Assembly (NCBI GenBank): GCA_013339765.2
Contig: CM023448.1
Location: 327,141,441 to 327,205,440, forward strand
Reading direction: 5' to 3'
Length of the DNA stretch: 64,000 bases
Origin: Haemaphysalis longicornis
Lineage: Eukaryota > Arthropoda > Arachnida > Ixodida > Ixodidae
A program made the translations under genes and the position numbers. The first letter of the stretch is position 1. Each line of letters opens with the position of its first letter. The notes below the pieces were generated by a model. It had not been told where the DNA came from and did not search any database. It saw nothing but the letters and a program-made list of their open reading frames with translations. Shown here piece by piece: positions 11,703-22,765 of the stretch.

Positions 11703-13392
11703 CTCTGAATCTGATTCTGATTCCGCGTTGCGGCTTTGCCTCATTTTGATTACTGAATGAATTAAATGTATTTATGACCTCTGCAGGCAAGTGGCGATGT
11801 CTCCATCCCTAATAAATAAAAATCATTAGCAGAGCTTCTTTTTCCGTGAGTCGTTAGGATTGCCTACTGGAAGGAGTAGCAATACTGAGACAGAATACAC
11901 ACGTGCATTTGACAAGCCGATGATAAAAAAAAAACTCTGCCGGAGGGGTCGCTGGATACTGCAGCCTTTTTTTTTTTTTTTTTTTCCAGGCTCAGAAAAG
12001 CACGCAAAGCATTTTAAGGCGAGGTGAACTTTCATTCCGTGAGCATAGGATATCCCTGACATTGGAAAATGATTGTTAGTAGGCAGTGCCAGTCGGTGCT
12101 TTTCTTTCCTTTCTTTAAAAAAATACAGTAGAGTGGTTTCTTTGTATACATTTGAATGCATTTTGTGCGCGCATGGCGTTCACCAAGGGAAGTAAAAAAT
12201 ACGGATGACGCAATTTGCGCTGGTGGTTTCAGCGCGCTTGTCCTGCTGTCGTCAGAAATAAATAGAAAGTATGAATAAAAGCCGTGCACATCCGCGCCAG
12301 CAATGGTGCCGTAAGTTTTTTTTCCACAGTAGTTCAAAAGGTAGAGCCAAGCTCCAAGAAACCTCAAATGATGTAGGTAACGGTACTCGGGCGATGACAA
12401 TTTGGGGAGGGGGCAGGAGTCAGCATCGCCGGAGGAGTCAGCATAGGCGCCGTAGTCGGCGCCTATGGCTTAATTCTTGCACTCTCATGCCACTTTCGCC
12501 CTTGCATTGCCTGTAATTTACCTCAAGAGCAATAATTTCCCTTTTGCAAAAAAAAAAAAAATGCAAATGTGAAGAAGTTGCTGCCACTGTTTCACGTCTC
12601 AGCACCTCTTGTGGCCGATTAGGCTTCTCTCTCGCGCTGTATGCGCTTCAGTATCGAAATGATGCTAATGGAAGTGAGTTTGAAGGCAATGGACATCTGC
12701 GGGGAATTTCAGAAAAATCGAAGGAGCAATGTTTTTGTATGCATCTTAACTTGGTTTCGAACTTGTGTGCCCGTTGCTTTAATAAATAAAATATTCAAAG
12801 CAATTATTCGGACTTTCAAGGAGCATCCGTAGCTAAAATGTGAACGCTGGATGGAACCCCAATATTTATCATAATATTTACCCGCAAAGTTGGATAAAAA
12901 ATTGGGCTATGAACAAAATTTGACCTTTCATGAGCCATTCCACTGTTTTAAGGTGGATGACCGGGGAAGCTTTTTAGCACAAGACATAAAGGTGACACAT
13001 AATTTAGGTGAAGGAATGAGCAAATTTTATTTCTATTGAGCATTGACGGCATACATACACGTACGGCGTTCATAAGACGCATGCGTACACGCGCACATAT
13101 TTATTTTGAGCCTAGTGAACTTGAAAATGGTGCCTATTGAAAACTTCTGTGCTCAAAATGAATGTTCAAGTGTTGATACGTATAGGCTTGAGGTCTAAGT
13201 CATGTTTGAATCTTGAGATTAATGCTTATTAACTGATACGTATCCAAGTGATGAGACGTATAAGCTTGCGGTACAAATCACGTTTTGAGCGGCATGCGAC
13301 CTTGAGCGGTGACCACGTGCTAATTGCACACACATCGGGACGTTCGTTTTCCTATTTAAATTTTGTCGGTTTAAAGCTCCGAAGCTTTCACC
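11703..13392. other. Non-genic spacer with homopolymer runs
   Basis: T-run at 11967-11987, A-run at 12548-12560, and two loosely similar 45-bp stretches at 13173 and 13249 (GATACGTATAGGCTTG, GAGACGTATAAGCTTG). No gene is supported. Confidence 0.5.
12442..12467. repeat. 11-bp perfect hairpin
   Basis: CATAGGCGCCG and CGGCGCCTATG flank the loop TAGT. It follows a GGAGTCAGCAT repeat word and lies in no recognised element. Confidence 0.6.
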
Positions 13393-13561
13393 TTGGAGGG
13401 CTCCGTATTAATTTTGACCACCTGGGGATAATTCAACGTGCGCCGAAATCTCGACACGCTTTTAGCCTCTATCTGGAAATCAGACACCGCGGCCGGGGGT
13501 CGAACCCGCGTCGTTGGGCTCAGCAGCACAACGCCTTAGCCACTGCAGCACCGCGGCGGGT
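13393..13561 (-). mobile_element. tRNA-derived SINE, head and partial body
   Basis: GACCACCTGGGGATAATTCA, GCGGCCGGGGGTCGAACCC and TTAGCCACTGCAGCACCGCG match the SINE family. The 3' third (GCGTTAAACCC part) is missing. It accounts for the middle of a long spurious reading frame here. Confidence 0.85.
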
Positions 13562-14237
13562 GGGGCGTTCGTTCTCCAGTGCCTCGCGCTTCAAGGACAC
13601 GTGGAGCCTCGGGAGATTTTGTTCGCGACTTGAAAAATACGTGGAACCCTGGCCGTATAAGCGTCGCCTGAAAGTTGATTCGAGAAGCGCTGGAGCCGAT
13701 CTGCCGCCTCTCAGCCGTCCTGCTGCGCTTCCGGCAGTTGTGCGTTCGTACTCGTCTCACCTTTGGGGCGGGTATCGCCAGGGACGCGGTGGAAAGGCAA
13801 CACTGCGCGCACCTTGCCATGTTCTCGCTGCTCCCGTTTCCGGGCGGCGGAACTCGACTCTGCTCGTCCGCTTGTGGGAACGGACGGGCTTTCAGTCAAT
13901 GCAAGGGTGTCTGCGAAGGCGTGAGCGTGCGAGCATTCAGGCGCGGACGTTCCCGCGCACGCTGGATGCCCGGATTGTTTTTGGGGAGATCGTCTTCGTC
14001 GCAGTACTGGCAGCACGTCAAACGTATACCTTGAGGCGGGAAAAAGTCACGCGATGCCTCGCAAGGACTCCGCAATAACAACGCACGCGTCGCTTAGTTG
14101 TGCAAGAGCTTGCGGGGTGTATCCTTTCCGTCCCTTGTGTTTCTGCTGCGCTGCATTTGTTCACTATGAATTACCAACTAGCCCAGTCTACAGCTTTACT
14201 AATAACGAAACCACCCAATGCGTCGCCAAAATATGTG

Positions 14238-14312
14238 CATCATCATCAGCAGCAGCAGCAGCCTACTCAGGTCCGCTGGCCTCTCCCATCGACCCCCAAC
14301 CGCACCTGCCCG
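14238..14312 (-). mobile_element. LINE 3'-end fragment
   Basis: A CATCATCATCAGCAGCAGCAG tract is followed by CCTACTCAGGTCCGCTGGCC, corresponding to the 3' terminus of the LINE at 5510 in the same orientation. Only about 75 bp remain. Confidence 0.6.
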
Positions 14313-14427
14313 AAATAACTGCTTTAAAATTGGGTCCGCAACTTCGCAGTCCACAACTTTTGGCTAAAATAACGATTAAAAGCCTTGGAAAATACGGTTA
14401 ATGTCAGCGAGCTCTGAGCGAAAAACC

Positions 14428-14688
14428 TCACTGGAAGCTGGTGTAGTCCGTGAGGACCTGCACACTGGTCGGTTCTTGATACATGATCAGAGGCTTCGTC
14501 GTCGACCGAAGTTCGTATTCACCTGGCGCCGGGTTTCCGCGATGGGCCGGGATCGCGGAGAGCGTTTCGCGGTCGATGAAGGGGTCCCTCGTTTCGTACC
14601 ATCGGGCAGAACCTCGTTGTCCCGCTGTTGCGTACCTCCTCCGGCTGACTCGAGGGGTAGCCGTTTCGCTGGGCGGCCGGTGCTCCAC
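14428..14688 (-). CDS. Unidentified 86-codon frame, possible terminal exon
   Basis: The frame encodes YETRDPFIDRETLSAIPAHR, later GEYELRSTTKPLIMYQE, and ends DYTSFQ with a stop. Composition is protein-like and not repetitive, unlike its surroundings. I do not recognise the protein and see no clear upstream partner exon; the overlapping + strand frames look less protein-like. It may be a last exon, a transposon remnant or chance. Confidence 0.25.
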   Translation of the reverse strand: MEHRPPSETATPRVSRRRYATAGQRGSARWYETRDPFIDRETLSAIPAHRGNPAPGEYELRSTTKPLIMYQEPTSVQVLTDYTSFQ

Positions 14689-14689
14689 G

Positions 14690-17237
14690 CATGAGGGCAG
14701 AGGTAAAAGGCGCGACTCTCGTGACGGCGGTCGTTCCGAGCCCTCCTCAGGGTGCGTGCACCGAGGGCAGGGAACGGCCAGGAGGTCTGTCTACTCCCCT
14801 ATCGAGCGGCGCAGGCACGTAGATACGCTGTGCGGGGCGCGGGAAGACAGACCACAATCCGCGCTGCTCCCTGCCCCCCGGTCTCCCGTTGAATATGGGG
14901 CCGAAAGGAAAGCCGCAGTTTCCAGTCTCGACACCCCCCCCCCCCCAAAAAAAAAAAAAAAAAACACAAATAACAAAAAACAAAAGTCAGGTTAACTGAA
15001 AACGGTGCTCAAAGGGTTAGCTCAGTGCAAGAATATTGGTCGTTACTCCGCACGATCAGAGTTGAACGACCTTTCGTTAACCCCCCATGTGGGCGAAAGG
15101 GCTCTGCCTCTCTGAGGAATCTTGGCCGAGTTCATTTTCCTCTGCACGTCCCCCGACGACCCGAGGCTCCTCTGCGCCTCCGATCTGGATCGCTAGCTGT
15201 TTACTCGGCGGGGGATGGGGGACGCACAGTTCATATCCGTCTGCTGTACCTTTCTTGCTGCGCCAACGCGGGTATTTTGGCTACACGATCCTATTTGCCA
15301 GAAAGGGATGACCTCTTGTGCAGCACCCCTTTGTGGTTGGACTGTGTTTTCACAAACTTATATACTAGGCTGCTTTTTTCCTTTTACGAACAGGCGTGAT
15401 TGATTATGTGGCGCTGACGTCTTTCTTGTATACCTAAGAGAGTATTGCGTTGGAAGTGACAGCGTGGGGCATTATAGGGCGGTAACGGGACCCTACTGAC
15501 TCAGCTAAGTGCAAACTCTGAAGGATAAGGTGAGAAAATGGAAAGGGGCAAGCCAGTGGGTTTTTTAAAAGTGCACAACTTTTAATTATTTTTGGGCACG
15601 AAAATTCAACGTCGCAGAGTATTCCCAAACAAAAATGTTTGGGCATATAACTGGGAAAGGCGCAGTCAAAGCAATTTGTTCGGACGAATTCGTCAGTGCG
15701 GTGTCGGGGTTGCCCAGTCACACGTGAGGCAGCGCGTAAATTGATTTTTGTTTATTCGTGATCAGCGTGACCTCTTTTTGCATGCTGGGCTTCAAGCACG
15801 GCTAGCGCGTGCGTTGCCCTAACTTTCTACAGCTTGGCCAGGCGACATTTACGAATACTTTAGGGAGATAATTATGTCCACCAAGTTTTAACTGCCCGCT
15901 TTTCTGTGCAACATTTCACCACTACAACGCGGAAAAAATTGTGTAAGGACGTCGGCGATGTTACCTTCTCAGTACCTCTGTACACGTTTCTGTATTCGCT
16001 ATAGGCTCAGGACAAAGTGTCTTCATGTTTTTCTCTTTTAGATTACACACAGAAACATTGTCTGTTAGTACATGAGGGCATGAAGGGAAGCAGTTCATGC
16101 TGTGCGGAGTTCAGTGTTTTAGCAGGTATCCGAGTACGTGTTTCTTAACTGCTGGGCAGCGGTCTTCCTTTGGGATTCCCTCCAGAAAACGATTCGTAGA
16201 GAGCTTCCACTAAACAGATGATGGCATATGCGGTTTTTATCTGTAGAAAACGAGAAAAGGTGGTTCTTTTGATGTGGTGATGTTGATTGGCCGCCACAAT
16301 ATACGTACAGCGCTCGCGCATGGCCTGGCTCCACAACGATAAGCGCAGGAAGCCAAGGTGCCCGTTCCCCAGTGGCTCACGACAAAGACAGCCCACTATT
16401 GGCTCGGTTGCAGAAAAGTTGTGTTTTTTATTATTATTGATTATGTTGTGTTGAGTGGTGTGTGAGAAACAGGCAATTTAAAAAGCGAGCGAGCGAACGA
16501 GCGCGTGGCCGCCGCCCTCCGCAAAGCGTCGCCTCTGCAGGAGGCAGGAGCAGGGAGAGCGAGAGAGGTCGGAAATGTATCTCTCGAAGGCTGAATTAAG
16601 GATTCACTATTCCCAAAGGGGCCTGCGCCACCCAACGGGAAGTCTTCAGCCAGCTGCTCCACTACCTGGAGACGACCTATACCTCACCCTGGAGTCCGGA
16701 CTGACTGAGCCCCTTCTTTTATCCTTTTTTTTTTTTCTCTTTCTCCATCCTTTCACTCCCCCTCTATTCCTCTTCCTCACACTGGGTTGTATGGAGGTAA
16801 GCTCCCTGCCGAGCTCAATTACATCCCTGCTGCTCTTCCTTTCCTCTTCCTTTCCCCGGAACCGCAACTACATAGGCTGAATGAAACAGCGAGAAGTTCT
16901 TGTTCGCGCTAGAAAATTTGAAAGGTGATTCAATACCTAAGTTTTTTTTTTTTTTCCCCAACCGGTCGAGTATCGTAGCTTATACCTTACCCCGTTTGTT
17001 ACGCTAGCCTGGTCTTAATCGCGATGTATAGAATCCGCTCGGAATTGTTGGGCATCGAGTATCGTACTTTATACTCGCCCCTTTTGTCACACTATAGCTT
17101 CTTATTAGTATCGATGTAGGAATACGTTTGAAATTGTAATTTGTAGGGCGTAGTGCTGAAGGTTCCTATGCCAGGTTTTTCTGTGTATATTGTGGTTTTT
17201 ACACTCGTGTGTCTCTTACAAGCCCATGGCGTAATGT
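14690..17237. other. Non-genic, locally GC-rich
   Basis: The part up to 15300 is GC-rich with a poly-C/poly-A run; 16480-16880 has GAGCGAGC words and CT-rich tracts typical of dispersed repeats. No recognisable protein. Confidence 0.45.
14933..14964 (+). repeat. Poly-C then poly-A run
   Basis: A run of 13-14 C is followed directly by about 18 A. It could be a decayed retroelement tail or a replication-slippage tract. Confidence 0.8.
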
Positions 17238-17240
17238 TAA

Positions 17241-17411
17241 AGGCCCGTTCACACCTGCGACGAAAGTGAGCGAAAGCGACGGGAATTCTGTCGCTTCGTC
17301 GCGGGACGATCGTTTTTGTCGAATGGTCAGGACCAATTTTTGTCGCCGCGCGACAAAACGATAGAATCCCAGTCGCTTTCGCTCGCTTTCGTCGCAAGTG
17401 TGAACGGGCCT
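17241..17411. mobile_element. 171-bp foldback MITE with TAA target duplication
   Basis: Both ends start AGGCCCGTTCACAC in opposite orientation, and the arms of about 50 bp pair closely. TAA flanks both sides (17238-17240, 17412-17414). It is PIF/Harbinger-like by target duplication. Confidence 0.85.
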
Positions 17412-17414
17412 TAA

Positions 17415-18691
17415 GGGCAATATTCGTCGCATGCCCTGTGGGGACGTACGGGTGCCCCTGTCCAAAACCATGACTTGTTGCAGCAAACCTGGGGACGCCA
17501 GGCCGCCCCGTTCGCAGCCAGTGGGGACGTTATGCCGCGGCACATACCCGCCGTCGAGGCCATAGGGAGTTTCGGTGAGGTGTTTCTGGCTAAACACAGC
17601 CAATGAGGACATTTTAGAACAGGTTCTGGCCACGTGGAGTTGGGGACGCCGCCAAACAGGGCCAAGTAATGCGTCAGTGATGCACACACATTAAAAATCA
17701 ATTCGTATAGACGTATATGGCCGCCGGGCCCCACCTCATTTTCAAGGCTAGCAAATGGGCTGGCTGCGTCCAACACAGTTTTATTGTCCATTTGAGCTTA
17801 TTTAGTACCTTACCACAAGCTGTGCATTTTTTCTTCCTTCCGTTAACAGCTTGTGTCGAAAGCAAAGTATTTGTTAGATTCATGCAGAGTCGGTAAACGT
17901 TCGGTGTTCGAAGCGGCCCACCGAATGATCTACACACGCGCAGGCAACTGACCGCAGCAAACATCGGACTGAGCAGAGGAGTGTCGGCTGGTCGGCTGCG
18001 ACGAGCGGGCGGGGGCCTCACTAAAACTAAACCGCAACCGAAACAACCGGGATCGACTTATGCGGCCCCGCTTCGACAGCTTGGGCGCGTGACGTCACGC
18101 ACCCACGTCTTTATTCATCTTTCACCTGTTCGGTGGGTAGAGCTAGGGGGGATACAACGATTCTCTATGCTGGACGAGTGGTGAGACGAGTTATGAGTCT
18201 GGGGTGCGCCCCGAAAGAACGCGAAGGATCAGCGTCCCGCCCAACTTTCCGCTCCAGGATGAAGCGCGGTTCTGTTGAGGAGCGCACCAATCAAGCTGTG
18301 CAACGCGATCCAGCTCCGCTCTGGGCGCTTCTTCCCATCAGTGTTGGAAATATACCACTGTCCCTGACAAGGAGCGATATGACGATCCTCGTTCCTTTCC
18401 ATGACAGTGGTGCCCTCGATCGATTGCACTCAGAAGGCGATTTTTCCCCTCTATGGCACTACCTGTAATCTACCGATAGAGGTTACCTTGCTTCTGCACT
18501 TTAGTGTCTCTTTAACGCAAAAAATGCCAAAAGCGTGAAAACAGGTACTGCGCCTCTTCGTATGCACTTTCCCGGACGCGTATTCCCGGACTGTCGCGTG
18601 GACAAGTGGAAGCTTTGCTTGAGCCCATGTTTTTCAAAGCAGGTTCTAAGCAGATTCACTAAGCAGGTTCTGTACTACAACTGCTAGTAAG
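17415..18691. other. Non-genic spacer
   Basis: The segment 17440-17690 has repeated GGGGACG words on the + strand. No protein domain or element ends could be fixed. Confidence 0.45.
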
Positions 18692-18710
18692 ATCCGTTTC
18701 AGTTCTGATT

Positions 18711-18905
18711 GATTGATCGCAGGGTTTAACGCGCCGACGCAACGCAGGCGATGGGGCGGAGGGCTCCGGATTCATTTTGACCACCTGGGGATCTTTAACG
18801 TGCGCCGAAACCTCGTACACACGGCCGTTTTTGCTTTTCGCCTCCATCAGAAAAGCGGCCGCCGCGGCCGAGAATCGAACCCACGTCCTCGTGCTCAGTA
18901 GCGCA
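18711..18905 (-). mobile_element. 5'-truncated SINE with 19-bp TSD
   Basis: It matches the 9743 copy from the (TTGA)n tail up to the B box but lacks the A-box head. The target duplication ATCCGTTTCAGTTCTGATT lies at 18692-18710 and 18906-18924 and is perfect, so insertion is fairly recent. Confidence 0.9.
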
Positions 18906-18924
18906 ATCCGTTTCAGTTCTGATT

Positions 18925-20287
18925 TTGGTCAAATATTTCGCATTGTGGAAGTACGTGTACGTTTTTATTGTTGGTGTGTATTTATATGCAACAACTAGCG
19001 GCAAAAGTCGGATCATAGGCGCAACTGGCTGGCTGCGCGGCCCGCCCTGCAACCGGCCCCCAAGCTGGGGAATCAAGCGGGTATTTTCTGCTCCTTCTCT
19101 TAAAAGGCAACACCGCCTCGGAGTAAATGAATTTGAGGGCGGTTCCTCTCCACGGTGCGACGGGCTGTTTTGGGTCGCAGATACGAGAGGTATGTCAGAG
19201 ATGAATTCCAGCTTCGATTATTCGTTCCTAAGCAAACAAAGCGTCGTTTGTTGCCGAACAAAAGCCGAAAGATCTCGCCAAGCGCCGTTTGGGAATCGCT
19301 GCCCCCGCGCGCTGCTCATGCGCTGATGATTCCACGGATTTCCGAATAGGAAACCCCGACCCTGTTCTCTTCTGAATGCATGTATACCAGGCGATGGCAC
19401 TTAGCGCTGAGCTTTAGGAGATTAAAATTTAAGTGTATTGAGGAATGGCTTCGTTTACTCTCGTCTAAAAGCGGCGATTTACTTTAGGCAAATGTTACGC
19501 TTGCATGGCCGGCGAAAGGATCCAGCACTCGCCATACATTGTGCTGATATCGTTGCGCCGGCAGCTTTCAGTACAGATAATTCGTTCAACCCTTGCAACG
19601 GCCCTGTTATCTTATCTCGGCGTTGAAGGTCTGGGATAACGTTACACACTGGTGTCCCATTCCTCGCGGCCTGAATTTTGACCGTGAACCTGTTAAAGAA
19701 ACACTGTAGGGCAACTGAACAGTCTCCGAAAGAATTCCCGACGAGAGGAGGAGGCAACTACTGGGTTCTAACGGCCGGCGCAACGAGCCCCCCACGCAAG
19801 GCAAGCACTCTGCAGTGGCGTCGCCACGGGTCTACCCCAACGTATTGAGGTGCATATCTGGTTTGGAGATTTCCACAAACGAGGAGGGGGGGGGGTTACC
19901 GCACCGAGCAACAGCTTGCTATAATTATATAGATTTCTTAAAGAGGTCCGCCGGGCCATTGATAGAATTAACGCTTCACCACAACGACGGCGTAAGATCG
20001 GTTGAACGTGAAGTACGTAATTGAGATTAGCAGTTGTACGTGAATTATCCTGATTGAGACATCCGCGAGCTTGACAGCTGTGGTATAATATTCAGACAAA
20101 GGTTTGCATTTGCATGTGCTCTGCATCCCAAACGTCGCGTCTATTGCTCATTCGCCTTCTACTGAACCACGTGGCAGAACAGAGTGGTACACTCAACATA
20201 GGCCCACAAATGTTGGTTAATCTGGAGCTGTCGTCCGCTATTGTCGTCCCTTGTAGTCCGGGTGGCGTATATTAGACATTCATTATA
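18925..20287. other. Non-genic spacer
   Basis: No coding or mobile-element signal beyond short G-run (19884-19895) was seen. Confidence 0.5.
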
Positions 20288-20320
20288 TATTATTCTCAAT
20301 ATATAATATTGAGAATAATA
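20288..20320. repeat. AT-rich hairpin
   Basis: TATTATTCTCAATAT and ATATTGAGAATAATA are perfect 15-bp arms with a 3-nt loop, set in AT-repeat sequence. Confidence 0.75.
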
Positions 20321-20443
20321 TAATATAATACACACCTTGCACTGAAGATAACTCTGGTGTGCTGGAGTAGACTTCGTGAAAATTGAAACGTTTCTATCGT
20401 ACCCTCATTGGAAGGTAACGCTTGCCTCTAGTTGAGCTCACAG

Positions 20444-20444
20444 C

Positions 20445-20483
<39 letters not shown>

Positions 20484-20499
20484 AGAAAGAAAGAAAGAA
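20444..20499 (+). repeat. C30-A11-(GAAA)n simple repeat
   Basis: Thirty consecutive C are followed by 11 A and several GAAA units. The C/A junction resembles a homopolymer tail that expanded. Confidence 0.9.
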
Positions 20500-21090
20500 A
20501 TAAAACACCTAGCCGAAGTGCTGACGTTCCTGGTCACGCACGTCCGCAGCGTGCTGGGCCGGGAGCGTTAGCAAGTGCGGACTAGGTGTTCTATAAAGAT
20601 GAGCTTGCTCACTGGCTTCTGAAGCTGCGTGGTGGTGGTGGCAAGTTGCATTTCCACTTTCGGTGTCAGCTTGTTTGTTTGCGATCAGATGTCTCACCCA
20701 TCTCACCGATCGTCGTGCGTAACGTAATAAGCTTTGTGCAAGGCTGCACATTAAGTGGTGAGCGGGATTCTTCAAACGAGTTTAAAATGGGCGCATTGCT
20801 GTCTCCGTTACGGTGCCCAGGTTTCATGTAACGAGATACCGGTCCGCACGCATCGGTCGGGGCCTCTGGAACAGAGCGCGACGCTCTTCCGTGGGGCGAT
20901 TGTGTATGAATGAAGTCAGCTGGCGTCACGGCTTTCACCCTGCTTCCGCAACTGGCAGCGAGAAGGCCGTGAACGCGGTGGTGGTGTGGCGTCGACGTGC
21001 ATGTTGTCCCCCTCCCCTCCCTCGGCCGCGCGGCGGGAGGCCCCATCGCGAGGGAGTCCCGAGGAGGTTCCCCTCGGCGGCGCGCTAGGA

Positions 21091-21182
21091 CAGCCATTGG
21101 CCGCCGACGGCGGAAGCTGAGAGGGCGTCGTATATAAGGCCGGCCCGCGCGACGTCTCCGTGGTTTTTGCTCGTTTGACACC
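21091..21182 (+). promoter_or_regulatory. Candidate CCAAT/TATA promoter with short 5' UTR
   Basis: In a GC-rich island, an inverted CCAAT box (ATTGG, 21096-21100) lies 30 bp before TATATAAGG (21131-21139). A transcription start about 30 bp downstream would leave a short leader before an ATG at 21183 in good context (A at -3). The spacing is that of a textbook RNA polymerase II core promoter. No transcript evidence is available here. Confidence 0.6.
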
Positions 21183-21227
21183 ATGCGGACCACGGAATGC
21201 AAAGCGTCGCACGTCTTCTACGAGGAC
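21183..21227 (+). CDS. Candidate alternative first coding exon (15 codons)
   Basis: ATG opens MRTTECKASHVFYED and runs exactly into a consensus donor GAC|GTAAGT in phase 0. NT5C2 exon 2 begins in phase 0, so this exon could splice to it across about 7.3 kb and give an alternative N-terminus. It could instead be the first exon of an unrecognised gene. I found no other exon of such a gene between 21228 and 27890. Seen: promoter, ATG, donor, phase. Inferred: partner exon. Confidence 0.45.
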
Positions 21228-22717
21228 GTAAGTTGCACCTGGGGTGGATGACACGCGGGAAGTGGGTCACCCCCTCCCGCTCCACCCTCCCCATTGTTGC
21301 GCTCTGTTCCGCTGCCTGATTTTTTTTTTTTTTTTTTTCGCTTTCCTTTCGGAGCCGCTCGCCCCCCTCTCTGTGCTCGTCGAAGGAGCGTTCCTCCGAG
21401 ACATCTCTTTTTTCGCGCCGACCTCGGAGGAGAGTGGGGGCGGGGGGCAGAAATGAGAGCGATGTTTGTCGGGACGGCATCACGCCACCGTGTCGTCTGC
21501 GCGATATGAGGCGGCCTTGACTGCTTGCGTCACGCGGAGTGTTGACGTGTTCGGGGGATCACCGGGACGCGCGATGCCGTTGGCCGATGCGGGAAGGCGC
21601 TGCGCGGCACTCCGGGCTAATTTCTTCCGTTCTTTTTCTCTCCTTTCCTGACCCGCCGCATTCAAACGTTTGTCGCAGCCGACGTCGTGCATACTTGTAG
21701 TGCGGCGCCGCCCCCGCGGCCTGTCATAGCGGCTGAATGATGCAATGCGCTCGGCTGGGCAGCGAGCGGAAAAGCTTGCTCGTATGTCCCGTTACGCGTG
21801 TCGCTTCATCGAACAGGATTGTGCAGACGGGTTGACGGCTCTCGGCGGTGTGCAATACAAGTTTGGCGCGGCGCCGTGTTCGCCGTGTTCTGACGCCGTG
21901 TTCATGGTGCAATGCTGAAAGCTGTGATACTTGTGTAGCAGTTGATGGGTGTGCTGATAATGAAGCAGGAGTAGGTGATCACCAGTACTTACGATGCCAG
22001 ATCGTGCGAGTGTGTTAGCATATTCCGCATCACTACACTATTCATTGTTTCTTTAATGCGCACAATCCTGATGTTTGTAATGTAGTGTCCGTGAGCTATA
22101 AATCGCAATATGGCTTGACTTGGTGCTGGCTTATTTAAAATACTATGAGAGCAACTGCAATATGAACAGGGATATGGGTCCAATCATAAAAAATACAAGT
22201 AAATTTCAACTTCGCTGTATATGTAGTTTGCATTTTAAAATGTTTCTGTAAGATGATTTTTTTTTTTTTGCAATTAGATAAGTTAGAAGATATCCAAGTA
22301 TATATGCAGCTAAATATTCTTTTTAGGAAAATTAGGGCAGAATGTTGTAAATTTAGCCCAGCAAGCTCACCTTTTGCAAATAGCTGGCGACTATCGCTCA
22401 CGCGATCCACACCTCAAATACATATCACTAGGTCACATTACGCGAAGACACGCAGGAGTGTGGGCTGTTCAAAGTTCGCAGTTTTTACGTTTCCCCGTAT
22501 ACTTCACCCAGCTTGTCGCCACTTCTGCACGCCGTTGTTGCAATGGGCGTCCAGTAGACCGCGTAAATTGCCTGTTACATCCGCCGTGTGCACGCGTAAA
22601 CTGATCCCAAGCCAGCCACCTCGCAGCCTGGGCGTAGCTTCGGTGCGTTAAAACCCGACTTCTCTTTGTGGTTGTTACTGCTGTAATTTTTATGGCTCGC
22701 CCTTGAACTGCCCCAGA

Positions 22718-22765
22718 CATGATGATGATGGTGGTTTGGGTTTAATGGCGCAAAGACCCAGGCAT
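22718..22765 (+). repeat. GATGATGATGG-tailed repeat fragment
   Basis: CATGATGATGATGGTGGTTTG then GGTTTAATGGCGCAAAG resembles a 3' tail of another dispersed repeat. Only about 50 bp are recognisable. Confidence 0.35.

Noticed and set aside
13248..14078. Longest + strand frame of the window (276 codons)
   Set aside because: Its middle is a translated antisense SINE (13393-13561) and the rest is GC-rich with no recognisable domain, so length alone does not support a gene.
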